Source: Paramarasmius palmivorus (taxonomy: Eukaryota > Basidiomycota > Agaricomycetes > Agaricales > Marasmiaceae). Taken from it: 64,000 bases of DNA. The stretch spans positions 124,001-188,000 of the forward strand of contig JAYKXP010000029.1 in the NCBI GenBank assembly GCA_037176845.1. Reading direction: 5' to 3'. Positions 36,097 through 47,056 of this stretch are shown one piece after another; position 1 is the first letter of the stretch, and every line of letters starts with the position of its first letter. The position numbers were made by a program, and so were the translations under genes. Under the pieces are notes generated by a model. It did no database searches. It saw nothing but the letters and a program-made list of their open reading frames with translations, and was not told the origin of the DNA.

Positions 36097-38219
36097 TCAC
36101 AGGCCTACTACTTGAGTCTTCACAGGCATCGCCACCTCCCATTGCAACGTCAAATTGATCTTCTCCCCTGCTGGAATATCGCACAGCCAATCGATCTTCC
36201 CATTCTTCCCAAGAGCATCCACATCCACCGATGAGTCATCTGCGCCATCCCATTGAGCAACGACGCCATCAGATACCTTGACGTTGGGACCGGCACTGGA
36301 AGCGACAACTTCTTGAATCGAAGCAAGGGCACCACCGCTACGTTCAGCTGATTTCAAAGTAGAGCCTCCAGACGAGGACAGGATACTGAGACGTTTGCTA
36401 CTGGTGCCCTCATTACTCTCCGTCGTAGTCGCGGCTTCGGCACCCGAGGAAGAGCTGGCAACAGCCCGAGGCTTGCTGACATTGGTGGGGACCTTCAGTG
36501 GCGGATTGACGAGTTTGACCGTAATTTGTGAATCCTCGGAGACAGGGATACGATCGACGATCTTGAGCAAGGGAACACGGCTGACTTTTGTATTGTGGAT
36601 TGTGAGCCGTTGCACGTAGACATAGTTCATTGATTTCTGATAAAAGCCAGAGGTGGTGGACTTCTTCGAGAGCGGGTGGTAAGTGATCCGGACTGATGGA
36701 TCCAAGCTATACAAGACGGTGAGTGGACAAAGCCCTTGAGCACGAAGGAGTAAACGTACCCTAGTGGACATTCAAACTTTTCAAGCGGGCTGACCGCCGG
36801 GACGTCCGACTTGGATATGAAACTCCCGTCGACATATACACTTGCTCTCCCTGGCAGCAGCGTATACTCTGACTCATTGTGAACTTTGGCCTACAAATTT
36901 GCGTCAGAACATCTTGAACACAGTTCAGTGGCCATGAACAAACCTTCAGATGAACTCTGGTATCAATATTCGGAACAGAAAACCATGTCATAAGCGCATT
37001 GAGCTCCAGTTCCACGATCGTGAAGCTTCGTTCGCCTCCATCAGAAGGAATATCGACCAAGCCCGGAACTCGGAAGGTGGCACTCATCGTCCCTTTGGAT
37101 TCGACCCTGGTTGTTGCATGATCCATTCCAGAGAGACTGGAGTATGATTCTAACTCGGTGGATGTGACACTACTCGCCGGCGTCATTGAATATGCAACCG
37201 ACTTTGATTGTCCTCCAGGTGCTGAAGGTACTGGAGGTGGCGGCGTGGGTTTGTATACGGATATATTCCATTGGTGAAGAGTTGGTAGGCTGAGTCCGTA
37301 CGTGGGATTGGCTGTTTCAAGAGTCAATGGCACGTTCTCCCACAGCTAGATATCCATGAGTTATATGATAAATATTGAAAGCGACGACTGCACATACCTC
37401 ATTTGTAGACTGAGATACTATAGCTTTGTAGATCAACTTTACAGGCTTTTCGCTTCTATTCGCGTCGACACGAATATCGTATCCTGCTCGCCAGGTAGCT
37501 CCAGATACAGCTGCAATATGAGCGATGAGTATTCCGAGCATTCCAGAGCTAGACTTCGATGATCACCGTAGATGAGAACCAGCTCCACGTCCGAATCCTC
37601 TTCGGCAACGACGCCAATGGCCGCATGCCTTCCGCGTTCAAAAGGAGCCTTTGGAGCGACCTTCTTGAGTTCCTCCTGGACCTCCTTTTCCACATCCTTC
37701 AGCTGTTGCTTCAGACTGAGCAATTTCTCATCGAGCTCGCAGGCAGCAGTATCGTAGTCTTTCATGACAGAGACTAGGTCCCCGGGCTTGGTATACTCTG
37801 CGCTGACGGTACCCAAGAAGCTCTCCAATGACGCGATGGACTTCTTGCATCTATCCAAAGCCTTTTCAATAAGCGTCTTCTTCAATTCCAGCTCGTCCAG
37901 TATGGTGGTCGAACCCGATTCGGATTCTGGGAAGTTGACTGAGAGATTCACGTCCTGGATTGTCGCCTTTCCTCGACCTTCAACTCTACAGAACGGTAGT
38001 CAGTGCCCAAAAAGCTTGGACATTCGACTTGAGAACGCACCGTAGCGATTCCGTATCCATGCCCCAAGGCAACCAATTGATTTTGACATTGTTCTGACCC
38101 TTCTTCACCTTCAACTTGTACAGCCGAGTTATTTCGGCTCGATTTCGGTAGAGACTGACGCCTAGGATCTTGCTGTTCGAGGGAGGTAGAGAAACCGTGT
38201 TGGTTTGGCTTTCAGACAT
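36097..38219 (-). CDS. DUF4140/DUF4139 (mucoidy inhibitor A-like) protein, copy 2
   Basis: Paralogue of the gene at 27341-29478 with the same architecture and five introns at equivalent positions (after TESLR, LIYG, QSTNE, VHLK and CPLG). It starts MSESQTNTVSLPPSNSKILG at 38219. The coiled-coil middle runs from the exon containing NLSVNFPESESGS to VELVLIYG. The C-terminal region matches copy 1 closely, e.g. NESEYTLLPG, VYVDGSFISKS, RITYHP.SKK and a final VEALG/VDALG-RNGK-type block. The stop is at 36097. Both copies are intact. The role is unknown in fungi. It may act in the cytosol, since no signal peptide is seen. Confidence 0.88.
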
Positions 38220-38611
38220 AATGGCAGAAGGTGGGGGGAAAGCACCCAAGCAGCGCTTTAAGTGTCAAATCACTGATCTACATGATTCGTAGCAGCAGCG
38301 GCACCGAGATCGGGTTATGTCCTCGCGCCCTGCAAGGATGAGCGTGTAGAGTTGCGATTCCCGAAAATTGGAGGTGATGGTAGTAGCAAAACAAGCAACG
38401 CGGCCTCTGGTAACAAGCAGAAATTTTTAACTCGCTGCCTCGGGCCGACACAACATGAGTAGCAAAGATTCAAAAGAACATTTGAGATGGTGGTAAGTGG
38501 TCAAGAGCTTGTTACCTACACAATACATCGACGTTTGTTGTCCATTATCAGCCTCAAGATGAATACGTGATGAGTACTTAGGAAGAATGGTTAGAGTAGG
38601 AAGCAAAGGTA
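38220..38611. other. Intergenic upstream of MuiA-like copy 2
   Basis: About 390 bp, between the MuiA-like start and the end of the next F-box gene. Promoter presumed. Nothing distinctive was seen. Confidence 0.4.
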
Positions 38612-40390
38612 CTAGTAATGCGTCGGTGAATATGGTAGTATAGGCCACCACATCTCTGTTGAATGTACATATTCATGGAAACCTGTCATTACTGGTTCTC
38701 GATACCCTGCCACAATCTCGTCACGACGATTCGAGGGTGAGACCCACTGAATCAACATTCCTTCTGTGCGCAAGGCTTTCAGTCTCAATGACAATTCCGT
38801 GTTCTCGATAAACCGGTCGAGGTGCACTTGCAGACGCTTCAACCTCCGAACATGGACATTCGAGTACTCTGATTCCCGGCGCCTTGCTTCCGCAAACGCA
38901 AGCAGAGAGTTCGCGGAAGAAGACGAGCAGTATCCGTGCATGAAAACTTCAAGGTTTGGGCATAAAACATCGGTATTAGTCGAGGAAGGTGTGAGAGCGT
39001 CGATAATGGTGTCTGGAAATGGGCTTGGGGGCCTGGCCGAGAATCTATACCTGGAGGCGCCACTCATCTGTAGCCTCAGCTGTTTGAGTGAGGACATTCC
39101 GGCAAGTAGGTGAAGCAACGCTCCCGCCGTCACCGGGAGATCCAGGGACAAGCTCTGAAGTGTACATCCTGAATGATCTAGGGAATCGAGGAAAGGAAGT
39201 TTGTCGAAAGAGTCTGATATGTGCTCAGCACCAAGACGGTGTCGAGATAGCACAACACAAAGATGGGCGAGTTTGGGGGTGGAGATGGTATCGAAAATCT
39301 GCCGCAGGGCTGCAGTGATAGTCTCGAACCCTAATCCAAGTCTTCCCTCGGAGATTTCAATGTTCAGAGTGACAAGATCGGGAAGGGTGACTGGTGAAAC
39401 TGTGGGTAACGGGTTTTCGGGGTCGATTCGAGCAGACACGGTGTAGTGGCGCAAGGAAGCGCTGGACGAAGAGAGGACTTCCATGGCCTGGGATAGGTAA
39501 ACGGGGGTGGAGACAGATGGTTCGGCAAGCACCACTTCGGTTAGGAATTCCCAACGAACCGGTAAATGAGAGAATGCCTCCTGAGAGTGAAGCACGCGAA
39601 GGGAAGGAGATCGACGGACGAGGACTGTCACTGGCTGATAGTGATCCGTTGCTTGCATGGCAAAGTGAGTGGAGCAGCCGGTGTCGATTTTCTCCAGCAA
39701 AGGTAAATCATCCGTTAAGGATGCCAAAGTCTCCCAAACGATGGTCGGAGCATTCAGCGAGATACTCTTCCACCGCGAAGCATGGGCCAATAAACGGCGA
39801 GCAACACTAGCGTAGAGTCTTTCTAGCTCTGCACCACTCTCTCCGTCCATGCTCCAATCGATACTTACACTCCAACCCCTGGTTGCATCCTCTGCTGAGA
39901 AAGACAGCTCTAGAGGCATCCTTCCCGATCGTTCGAGCCACATCTCTATTCCTTCTTCCCATGCACGCACCAGCGAACGAAACTTGTCGGTAATTGGAGG
40001 ATCATAAGGACGTGGAAGGGATATGTGGATGCGATTCCATAGGCTTGGTGTGGCGATCGTGACTTCACGCCATGCTCTACACACCCTTGTGAGCAGCAAC
40101 GGTGCTTCTTGGGCGCGACATCTCGGGAGTCTTTCGGGGATACACCGATGGAAGATTTCGCGAAGAATGTCGGCGTGAAGGCGTCGAATCGGGGAGACAA
40201 GGGTTCGATGATTTTCTATGAACACTTTCACCTCATTCTGCTCCTCCTGCAATTTGGATATCTCGTCCTGAATAGCCTGCAATCTCTTCTCCCTTCCCAA
40301 TATCAGTTCCCGAATTTCGTCTCTCTCTCCTGGAGATGGGTCGTAGTTAGTGCCGATTCGACCGCTAAAATATGATGTTGGTAAGATCAT
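38612..40390 (-). CDS. F-box protein with N-terminal coiled coil
   Basis: Single-exon gene of 592 residues from the ATG at 40390 (MILPTSYFSGRIGTNYDPSP). A coiled coil at about residues 25-60 (EKRLQAIQDEISKLQEEQNE) precedes an F-box-like segment at about 70-115 (IRRLHADILREIFHRCIPER, then VCRAWREVTIATPSLWNRI). The rest is LRR-like. The frame is open 36 nt further upstream without an ATG. It lies head to head with the F-box gene at 40751, with 360 bp between the two starts. Confidence 0.85.
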   Translation of the reverse strand: MILPTSYFSGRIGTNYDPSPGERDEIRELILGREKRLQAIQDEISKLQEEQNEVKVFIENHRTLVSPIRRLHADILREIFHRCIPERLPRCRAQEAPLLLTRVCRAWREVTIATPSLWNRIHISLPRPYDPPITDKFRSLVRAWEEGIEMWLERSGRMPLELSFSAEDATRGWSVSIDWSMDGESGAELERLYASVARRLLAHASRWKSISLNAPTIVWETLASLTDDLPLLEKIDTGCSTHFAMQATDHYQPVTVLVRRSPSLRVLHSQEAFSHLPVRWEFLTEVVLAEPSVSTPVYLSQAMEVLSSSSASLRHYTVSARIDPENPLPTVSPVTLPDLVTLNIEISEGRLGLGFETITAALRQIFDTISTPKLAHLCVVLSRHRLGAEHISDSFDKLPFLDSLDHSGCTLQSLSLDLPVTAGALLHLLAGMSSLKQLRLQMSGASRYRFSARPPSPFPDTIIDALTPSSTNTDVLCPNLEVFMHGYCSSSSANSLLAFAEARRRESEYSNVHVRRLKRLQVHLDRFIENTELSLRLKALRTEGMLIQWVSPSNRRDEIVAGYREPVMTGFHEYVHSTEMWWPILPYSPTHY

Positions 40391-40750
40391 GATGGTATAA
40401 GAATGAACTGGACACGACCCTTGCACCCATCAGCGGCTATTCCATCACGAATAGATGGTAAACCCACGAGCCGTGTCGTCTCCCAGAAGGCCAGGTCGGT
40501 CAATACGGTGAACGCTGGCTGTTCTTGATATCACCGGGATTTAGATGTCGTCAATTGACGGAGATGAGACTGAGAATGGGGAAAGAGCAAGAACTCGACA
40601 AGAATTCAGTGGTCACAGAGAAGGAGTAAGCCTCAGTCAGTCGCGACTCTTTACTCTGGACCGACTCGACCCCCAGTGAGGAATTTTACTAGGTCAGTCT
40701 GCCTACTCCTAGACGTCTCACGAGCTCACAACAGTGTAATACTCAGCTTT
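40391..40750. promoter_or_regulatory. 360-bp shared promoter of two divergent F-box genes
   Basis: The ATGs at 40390 (-) and 40751 (+) face away from each other across this stretch, so it must carry both promoters. A run of GACTC-containing words occurs at 40640-40675. No TATA box was clear. Confidence 0.5.
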
Positions 40751-42358
40751 ATGATGAATCGCTGCGAACATTGCCCTCATTGCTGTGTCCCAGCTCAGGC
40801 CGTTGGTGCCGTTGAAGCATACCTTTCCCAACAGCCCAAGAACCATGTCATATCCGATTCTGAAGCTCCCAAGCTAAATAATCTTATTCAAAAAGCGGAG
40901 CGCGAGCTAGAAAAATACGGCAATAAACTACAGGACTTGATAGAGGCATCGGAGAAGGAGAAGATCCGAATTTCTTCTGCCATCTACCAGCTACGAGCGA
41001 TGGTGAAACCATCGATACACCGACTCGCCCCCGAAATTCTGTCGCTCATTTTCACGATTTGTTGGGAGGATACAAGGGAGGACGAGTTATGGTCCAGTAA
41101 ATCACCGATACGGAGCATGGCTCTCACTTTCAGCCATGTCTGCAATCGCTGGCGTGCGCTGGCTCGTTCTCTTCCTCAGATATGGTCACATATCAGACTT
41201 GTGTTCGAAGACAAATGCACAAGGGTCGTCGCCGTGAAATTGCATGATTTCATGAAATTTTGCCTCGACAAATCTGGAGAACACCCCTTGCGGTTATCGA
41301 TTACCAACGATGACAGTCTATCAAATCTGCACATCCCAGCAGTGAGGGATGCTTTCAAACATTGTCATCGGTGGAAGGATGTGTCGCTCTCTGTATGGGA
41401 TCACGGAGACCTTGTGGACCCCCCGAACGCGTTGCCTTTGCTCGAGACGCTAAAAGTGCACATCCAGCCTCCAGGTCCAAATCGCTTCCACAAACACGGC
41501 ATCGCCACACCTCGTTTGCGTTTTCTGGAAATGTCGCATATCCAGAACGCTAACTTGGACCTCAAGTCGTTGAGTCAGCTCACGCTGACTGGCGCGGGCT
41601 ATTCTCTTTCCAACGTACTAGGCATTCTGCAATCTTGCAGAGTACTTCGAAAGATATCCTTTCATATGTTTGCAGAGGATGATTTGAGGCTTCCCGAAGC
41701 TTACAGCGACATCAACTCGCCTCTGGAGTCACTAGAGGTCGGGGGGTTCCGCCATGGAGGCATTCTTTTCCAGCGTATCACTCTTCCTCATCTTGCGCAC
41801 CTTTCCGTCGGAGGGTACATGGATCGTGGAGAAGTCCCTCGATTTCCGGTGACGGAGTTTTGCCAATTCCTGGCGCGATCCCAACCACCTCTCACAGCGC
41901 TGCATATATCACGCCTGACAATCGAACACCACCGCTTTCTAGATATGTTGGCATCGGCACCTTCCATACAAATACTTGAAGTCGTGAATCCGAGCAGCAC
42001 GTACTCCGATTTGCCTCTTATCGACGCGTTTCTCGAGCAGATGAACTTTTCGTTACTGCAAAGCTCTTTTCGCTTGGTGGAGCAATACCGAGACACTCCA
42101 TTACTTCCAAACCTATCAGAACTCATATTTGACTTCCAATTCCAGCCCTTTAGCACACGTCGTCTTTACTCCATGCTTCGGTCGAGGCGTGATAAAGAGA
42201 GATGGCCGAAGGACTGTACAGGACAAACACAGCTGCAGGCTTTCACACTTAAATGCAACCCTATGCATCTGGACGTATACTATCGTTCTCGATTGGAGCA
42301 CCTTGAAGAGGAAGGCCTGAAGATGACGATAAATTACCATCATGTTTTCGGTCTATAG
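40751..42358 (+). CDS. F-box protein with N-terminal cysteine cluster
   Basis: Single-exon gene of 535 residues from the ATG at 40751. The start MMNRCEHCPHCC gives a C-x2-C-x2-C cluster. YLSQQPKNH and a coiled coil (about residues 40-75) follow, then an F-box near 90-135 (IHRLAPEILSLIFTICWED, then VCNRWRALARSLPQIWSHI). The C-terminal two thirds is LRR-like. The order Cys cluster, YLSQxPxNH, coiled coil, F-box matches the gene at 20828. Open frame extends to 40676 but without an ATG, so a short upstream exon like that of the paralogue is possible. Confidence 0.85.
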   Translation: MMNRCEHCPHCCVPAQAVGAVEAYLSQQPKNHVISDSEAPKLNNLIQKAERELEKYGNKLQDLIEASEKEKIRISSAIYQLRAMVKPSIHRLAPEILSLIFTICWEDTREDELWSSKSPIRSMALTFSHVCNRWRALARSLPQIWSHIRLVFEDKCTRVVAVKLHDFMKFCLDKSGEHPLRLSITNDDSLSNLHIPAVRDAFKHCHRWKDVSLSVWDHGDLVDPPNALPLLETLKVHIQPPGPNRFHKHGIATPRLRFLEMSHIQNANLDLKSLSQLTLTGAGYSLSNVLGILQSCRVLRKISFHMFAEDDLRLPEAYSDINSPLESLEVGGFRHGGILFQRITLPHLAHLSVGGYMDRGEVPRFPVTEFCQFLARSQPPLTALHISRLTIEHHRFLDMLASAPSIQILEVVNPSSTYSDLPLIDAFLEQMNFSLLQSSFRLVEQYRDTPLLPNLSELIFDFQFQPFSTRRLYSMLRSRRDKERWPKDCTGQTQLQAFTLKCNPMHLDVYYRSRLEHLEEEGLKMTINYHHVFGL

Positions 42359-42421
42359 CACCTAAAAACTGCAGTAGCATGTACCACTACTGCATTTCTT
42401 AATACTATTGCATATTCAATG

Positions 42422-43927
42422 TCATGAAATACCCCAATTGACCATTGAATGCATTCGAGCTATTCTACGTTTTTCCTTGATTCTGTTCCAATCAGTATCA
42501 TGAGGTGTCGAAACCCATTTCCCCCCTTCCAGATGTCCCCCGCATAAATCTAAGCCTTGTTTCCCGAACATCTCCAGCTGTTCGAATAACTCTGTGTTCT
42601 CCCCCTTGACAGTTATGTGTTTTGGGCGACCGCCTCGTGGCATAGACAGTGAAACTTGCTCAAGCTGAGCCAAGCCCTCACGGTTCAGAGCTGATTGTCG
42701 TGCTTTGATAACATCTGCAAGGACGGAGAGAAATGTGAAGTTGCGAGGTTTCGAATAAGGAATGACCATCCCCAGCTTTCGGAGGCGAGGGAACACGTTT
42801 TCCTTCAAATGCTTGATGACTTGCGCGTCGTTGGCGTGCTCCCCTTCATTATCAAACTGTAAAAGGTAGAGTTCCTCTACATCGTGGAGCGATTCTTTAA
42901 GCTGTCGAGCCGTTGCAGACGACAGTGCATGAGCAGTCACCTGCAGAGAACGTATACTCGAACCGCCCATATCCACGCAACGCTTTTGCAGCCCAACGAT
43001 GCTGGATAGAAACCGGCTCGATGCACGAACTGTCTCAAACGAATCCAAACTTGTTGCCAGCCGTAGATTCTGAAGCTTTGGCAACACCAGACGAGATGCA
43101 ACCTCGACGATGCCCCGATCATCTCCGGAAAGTTCTAGTGAATGAACTCTGGGAAGCAGAATGTTGTCGGCTATATTGGCGTTCTCTGAAGTGCCAATTG
43201 CGACGTGGAGGCACTCTACGCTCGTCAAACTCGCTGCAATCTCGAGAAAGTCCTGGGGTAACTGGACCGAGAACGTGAGTTCTCTGAGTTGCGCCCAATG
43301 AAGACCCAACTTCGGTGATGGGACATCCTCGAAATCATATCCGTCAAAACTAAGGCTCAGCACTGCCTCTACCAAAGCTGGAGCGGTGGCTAGGCCCCTC
43401 ACCTCGAGCGGGTCGGCTGGGGAAGGATGATGCTTTCGGTTAACTTGCCCGCAGAGGTGCAAACTATGCAGGATTGGCAAGTCCTTGACCTGGCAAAGTT
43501 GTTGAATAACACGGCCGTCGAAATCGAGCATCTGCACATGCCTCCATCTCGAAGAATGGCATGCGAGTAAATTAAAAAGCTCTTGGTTGAACGTGAATGA
43601 CTCTGAATCATCTTGGTCACTGCCGAATTCGATAATAAAAGATATGGGGAGGGGTTGAGATCTCTCGAGAAAGAGTTTGAATAGCTGAGGAAGGTGTCTT
43701 GGTCGTGGTGCGTTGCCAAAGAATACGGTAGACGTGCGAATAAGATTCCATAGGGTAGGTGCTGTGACGGCGACCTTTCTCCAACTTTGGCATGTCTGTG
43801 TCAACGGCCAAATTGCAGCGGATTTGGTCAGGCAGAAAGATTCCATATCTGATGCCACGACATCCTCAAAGATGTGGGTGAGGAGCTCGGCTGGGAAACG
43901 GGGAGAGGATGCAATTGATAGCTTCAT
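42422..43927 (-). CDS. F-box-like protein
   Basis: Single-exon gene of 501 residues from the ATG at 43927 (MKLSIASSPRFPAELLTHIF). The F-box-like start FPAELLTHIFEDVVASDM continues to WPLTQTCQSWRKVAVTAPTLW. The same spacing is found in the genes at 29465 and 63427, so these form a subfamily distinct from the cysteine-cluster pair. The remainder is LRR-like. It is tail to tail with the preceding F-box gene, with 63 bp between their stop codons. Probable SCF adaptor of unknown substrate. Confidence 0.85.
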   Translation of the reverse strand: MKLSIASSPRFPAELLTHIFEDVVASDMESFCLTKSAAIWPLTQTCQSWRKVAVTAPTLWNLIRTSTVFFGNAPRPRHLPQLFKLFLERSQPLPISFIIEFGSDQDDSESFTFNQELFNLLACHSSRWRHVQMLDFDGRVIQQLCQVKDLPILHSLHLCGQVNRKHHPSPADPLEVRGLATAPALVEAVLSLSFDGYDFEDVPSPKLGLHWAQLRELTFSVQLPQDFLEIAASLTSVECLHVAIGTSENANIADNILLPRVHSLELSGDDRGIVEVASRLVLPKLQNLRLATSLDSFETVRASSRFLSSIVGLQKRCVDMGGSSIRSLQVTAHALSSATARQLKESLHDVEELYLLQFDNEGEHANDAQVIKHLKENVFPRLRKLGMVIPYSKPRNFTFLSVLADVIKARQSALNREGLAQLEQVSLSMPRGGRPKHITVKGENTELFEQLEMFGKQGLDLCGGHLEGGKWVSTPHDTDWNRIKEKRRIARMHSMVNWGIS

Positions 43928-44359
43928 GGGTATGCGCTAGTATCTAGATGAATAGTCAAATCAAAACGTTGACAACGTGCAGAACACGCACCCAGGATCC
44001 AGACGGTGGTATTGAGGGGAAAGCAACTCCTGAGGCTGCAGGAGTGTTGCAGTTTTATGAATGAATGATAGGCATCTGTGCTGACATACGCTTCGTCTTG
44101 TGAATGTTCAAGTTGCAGCCGGTCGGCTGATCCCAGAAGAACTGATTTGAGTCGTGTATTTAGAAAGAACCCCTTGAAAAATGGATACAAATTGATGCAA
44201 GCTGGTGAGGCTGAAGCTGCAGAACAACGGTGATGGTTGGTTGAAAAAGATTTTAGTTCGCCCAACCAAATCGCATAAGCGCCCATTATGTATCAAGGTA
44301 CATACGCTAAGTCCAGAACATGATGCATGAAGAGTAATACTACACAAGTTAATGTCAAT
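43928..44359. other. Intergenic
   Basis: About 430 bp upstream of the F-box gene and downstream of the membrane protein gene. The open frames are short and unconvincing. It should contain the F-box gene promoter. Confidence 0.4.
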
Positions 44360-45868
44360 TCAGACTCGTTCCCCTTGGCCAGATCTCAACGTCGAAGTCG
44401 TGAATCCACTTCCAGTCTCCGCCATAGTTGTCGTTTCACCGCTCTCCGAAGGCGCTGGCGCACTAGCAAATCGAACACCCGTTAACGTCTGTTCCGCATG
44501 TATCGTTTCCTCCACTGTCTTCCCCTGCTGTGCTCGAACCATGATTAGTGTCGGTGCTAGGCCCTGAATCAGAGTGCACGTAAGTTCCAGGTTCATCAAC
44601 TCCAAGCAATAGAAGCCATACAGCGACGATATAACAAGTCGGTGCCAAGTCGATTGGTGTAATTCGATCTGGCAGCGTGTTGCCCATGATGACTTGGAAG
44701 AGAGTGATTGCAGGGTAAAGCATTCCCGACTCGACGCTAAATGAATACTGTTCAGTACCCTATAAACCGGATGCATAATGTACTAACATGATGCTTGCGA
44801 CCGATCTGAAAAGCCTCGAGCTTCCAATCCGACGAGACTGGCGATAGATACACCATATGCGGGAGGCTAACAGATACTTGATCAAGATAGTGGACAGGGA
44901 ATGATTCGGCAACTCTAACTCACCAGTGACGAAGGTAATTGACGCGTTGACTATGATACTTGAATACATCGAGGCACTCTCGACTGTATCAGCCTTGGGG
45001 GCAATATAAGCTTTGAGTGGATCTGTGGTGTCACTGATGCTCCAGGCAAATACAATCGTGCCAGCGATGCCGGCGACTAAAGTACTGTTATCAGCAACGG
45101 TGAAGATATCGAGAAGGGAAGGAAGAAACGCACGGTTAGTGAGAATCGATGCCACAGCCAGGGGATACGCCACTCGTTTCCTAGAATCCCAAATCACATA
45201 GCAACGATGTATCTGTGTTATGGGAAGAAATTGTAAGCGAGAAATGTTGGCCATTGCATATTGAATGATCACTGACGAGCATGTAATCTGCAACGGAACT
45301 GATGTCTTGTTGGCGTCGTTTCACATATGAACAAGATGTTGCGGACCTACTTGAGTAGGATTTCGAGCGTGTCGCTGGAAGCACTGGATAGGAGGTGAGA
45401 CAACAAAACGAGGAAGCGAACAATGAGAAACCCACTAGCAAAATGTTTTCAGCGTGTCGTAGTTCAAGTACGCGAACAAGGGATCATAGTCGTCTGTTAC
45501 AAGTGCGACCATCTTCACGTAAGCTTGACGAACACGGTAAACGGTCTGGATAAAGACAAGGAATGTCGATAGAATGAAAAGAGTGATCGTAGGGCCTCGA
45601 TAGCAGTTTGTAGGACCGTGTAATTTCTGGCGTCGATGCAAGATTCGCATGTAGAAGCTGAAGAGTATAACGTAGAAGCCTACGAAAGCGTCAATCTCAG
45701 TTTCCGCTATGCTGAAGGTTCTCACCATAAACAAGATACATGGCCTGGTAATTGGGTGTAAGTTTAGTCTCGCCGCATCACAGAGAGCTGAGAACTCACG
45801 CAAAGAGTGAACATGGGGTTGAGAATCGACCTCACAGGAGGGAGAAACTCTTCAAAGTATGGGTCCAT
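44360..45868 (-). CDS. Multipass (probably 7TM) membrane protein, Agaricomycete family
   Basis: Several exons with short introns assemble from the ATG at 45868 (MDPYFEEFLPPVRSILN). Hydrophobic helices include GFYVILFSFYM, TLFILSTFLVFIQTVY, VAGIAGTIVFAWSI and MYSSIIVNASITFVT. Between them are IHRCYVIWDSRKRVAYPLA and YLLASRIWCIYRQSRRIG, and near the end AGLAPTLIMVRAQQGK, followed by a polar Ser/Thr-rich tail to the stop at 44360. Proteins of this shape are abundant in Agaricomycetes and are annotated as hypothetical. A receptor-like function has been supposed but not shown. The helix count of seven is an estimate. Splice sites near 45330-45440 are less certain. Confidence 0.75.
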
Positions 45869-46390
45869 GGCGTCGTCGTAAGGGTCGATTCCGCAAGTCT
45901 CGTTTTATATTGGTATTGGACGCGGAAATTTTAGCCTCGATCGTTTGAGAGAAGAATGTTCTTGACCCGACAAACGGTCACGGTAGATAAGTCCGATTTG
46001 AAATTTGCGACGTCGTTCCCTCCGTTCCCCAGGCGATTTCCAGGTCAATCTTCTTCACCTCCATGTCTTCCAGGCGGCCAATCTTGGAAAGTGCCGACAA
46101 TTCTTTTGAAAATAGGAAGGAATGTGCAGAAGAACAGCATCAAAATTTGGTCGAGGTTCGGGTCGGGAGCCGAGCCGTACATTCCAGAGGTCTCTGTTCA
46201 AGGGCAAAACCATGATGGAAAACGTTTTGACGAGGTATGAGGCTCTGTAAGGAGTGCCAGACATTCTCGAGAGGATGTTGATGGTGGTACTGGTGAAAGA
46301 GTGACGAGCGCTTGCGCAACGTGCACCAGCAGTGACTCAGTGACTCGTCAACCAACCATTAAACCAAGGAACGTTGGTTCCAGCTACCCT

Positions 46391-47056
46391 CAAATCTGCC
46401 ATACCACGTCAAAAAGGATTCGATTCAAGATCGATAGAATATTCCTGTCTTCCGATGGGGTATTGAGCAAGAGATACGGTGGAAGTGGGTACTCTCGAAC
46501 CAGTTCACCGTTGTAGTATAGCTTCTCTGAAATATCCCTAGAAAAACATAACGCTGAACAGCAAAAAGGATTCCTGACTCTTGTTCTTACTGAGGTGACC
46601 TTTGCCAAACGCGCCAACAGTCGCTTCAACTTTCAGTTCCTCAAGGATACCGTCTTTCGCGTCGATGGCATATGCGATCGCGATCTCGATGCTGGCAACT
46701 CGATCTTCACCAGAGAAAACCTACCGTATTCGTCTGGACCCCAGGCATCGCATCACTGACTGCTATGGTACAAGATTGCTGCCTCTTCGATTCTCACACG
46801 AGTCACCAGCCGCAATACGTTCGATGACAAGAAGTAATCTCCGAGTCAAATGTTGCTTCGCTCCTTGGTCTCACAAGGTCTCACTATGCCGATTTTTCGA
46901 TTCTGACTCACTGGACAGCCAAAAGCCGAACCCGAGAACAACAAAGATCTCAATTGCCACCGCGTCTCGAAGAAACTGCTTCACTGTCAGTCCGAGTCGG
47001 AGGTTTAGGTGGAGTCGCGCCCATACATATGGCTCGCACACGAGCGGTACATACAT
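46391..47056 (-). CDS. Unrecognised multi-exon gene candidate
   Basis: Three pieces on the minus strand may join. The first, from the ATG at 47056, reads MYVPLVCEPYVWARLHLNLR through FVVLGFGFWLS and ends at a GTGAGT donor near 46923. The second, from an AG near 46731, reads VFSGEDRVASIEIAIAYAID and on to GAFGKGHLS, with a GTAAGA donor near 46600. The third, from near 46545, reads DISEKLYYNGELVREYPLPP to a stop at 46390. The protein-like wording of each piece and the donors support a gene, but no family is recognised. The N-terminal piece faintly recalls the membrane anchor of fungal P450s, which I do not trust. It may be a fragment or pseudogene. Confidence 0.3.

Noticed and set aside
46871..47056. 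Resemblance of VWARLHLNLR...RDAVA to the N-terminus of fungal P450s
   Set aside because: No heme-binding, ExxR or I-helix motif exists anywhere downstream, and the continuation does not follow the P450 pattern.
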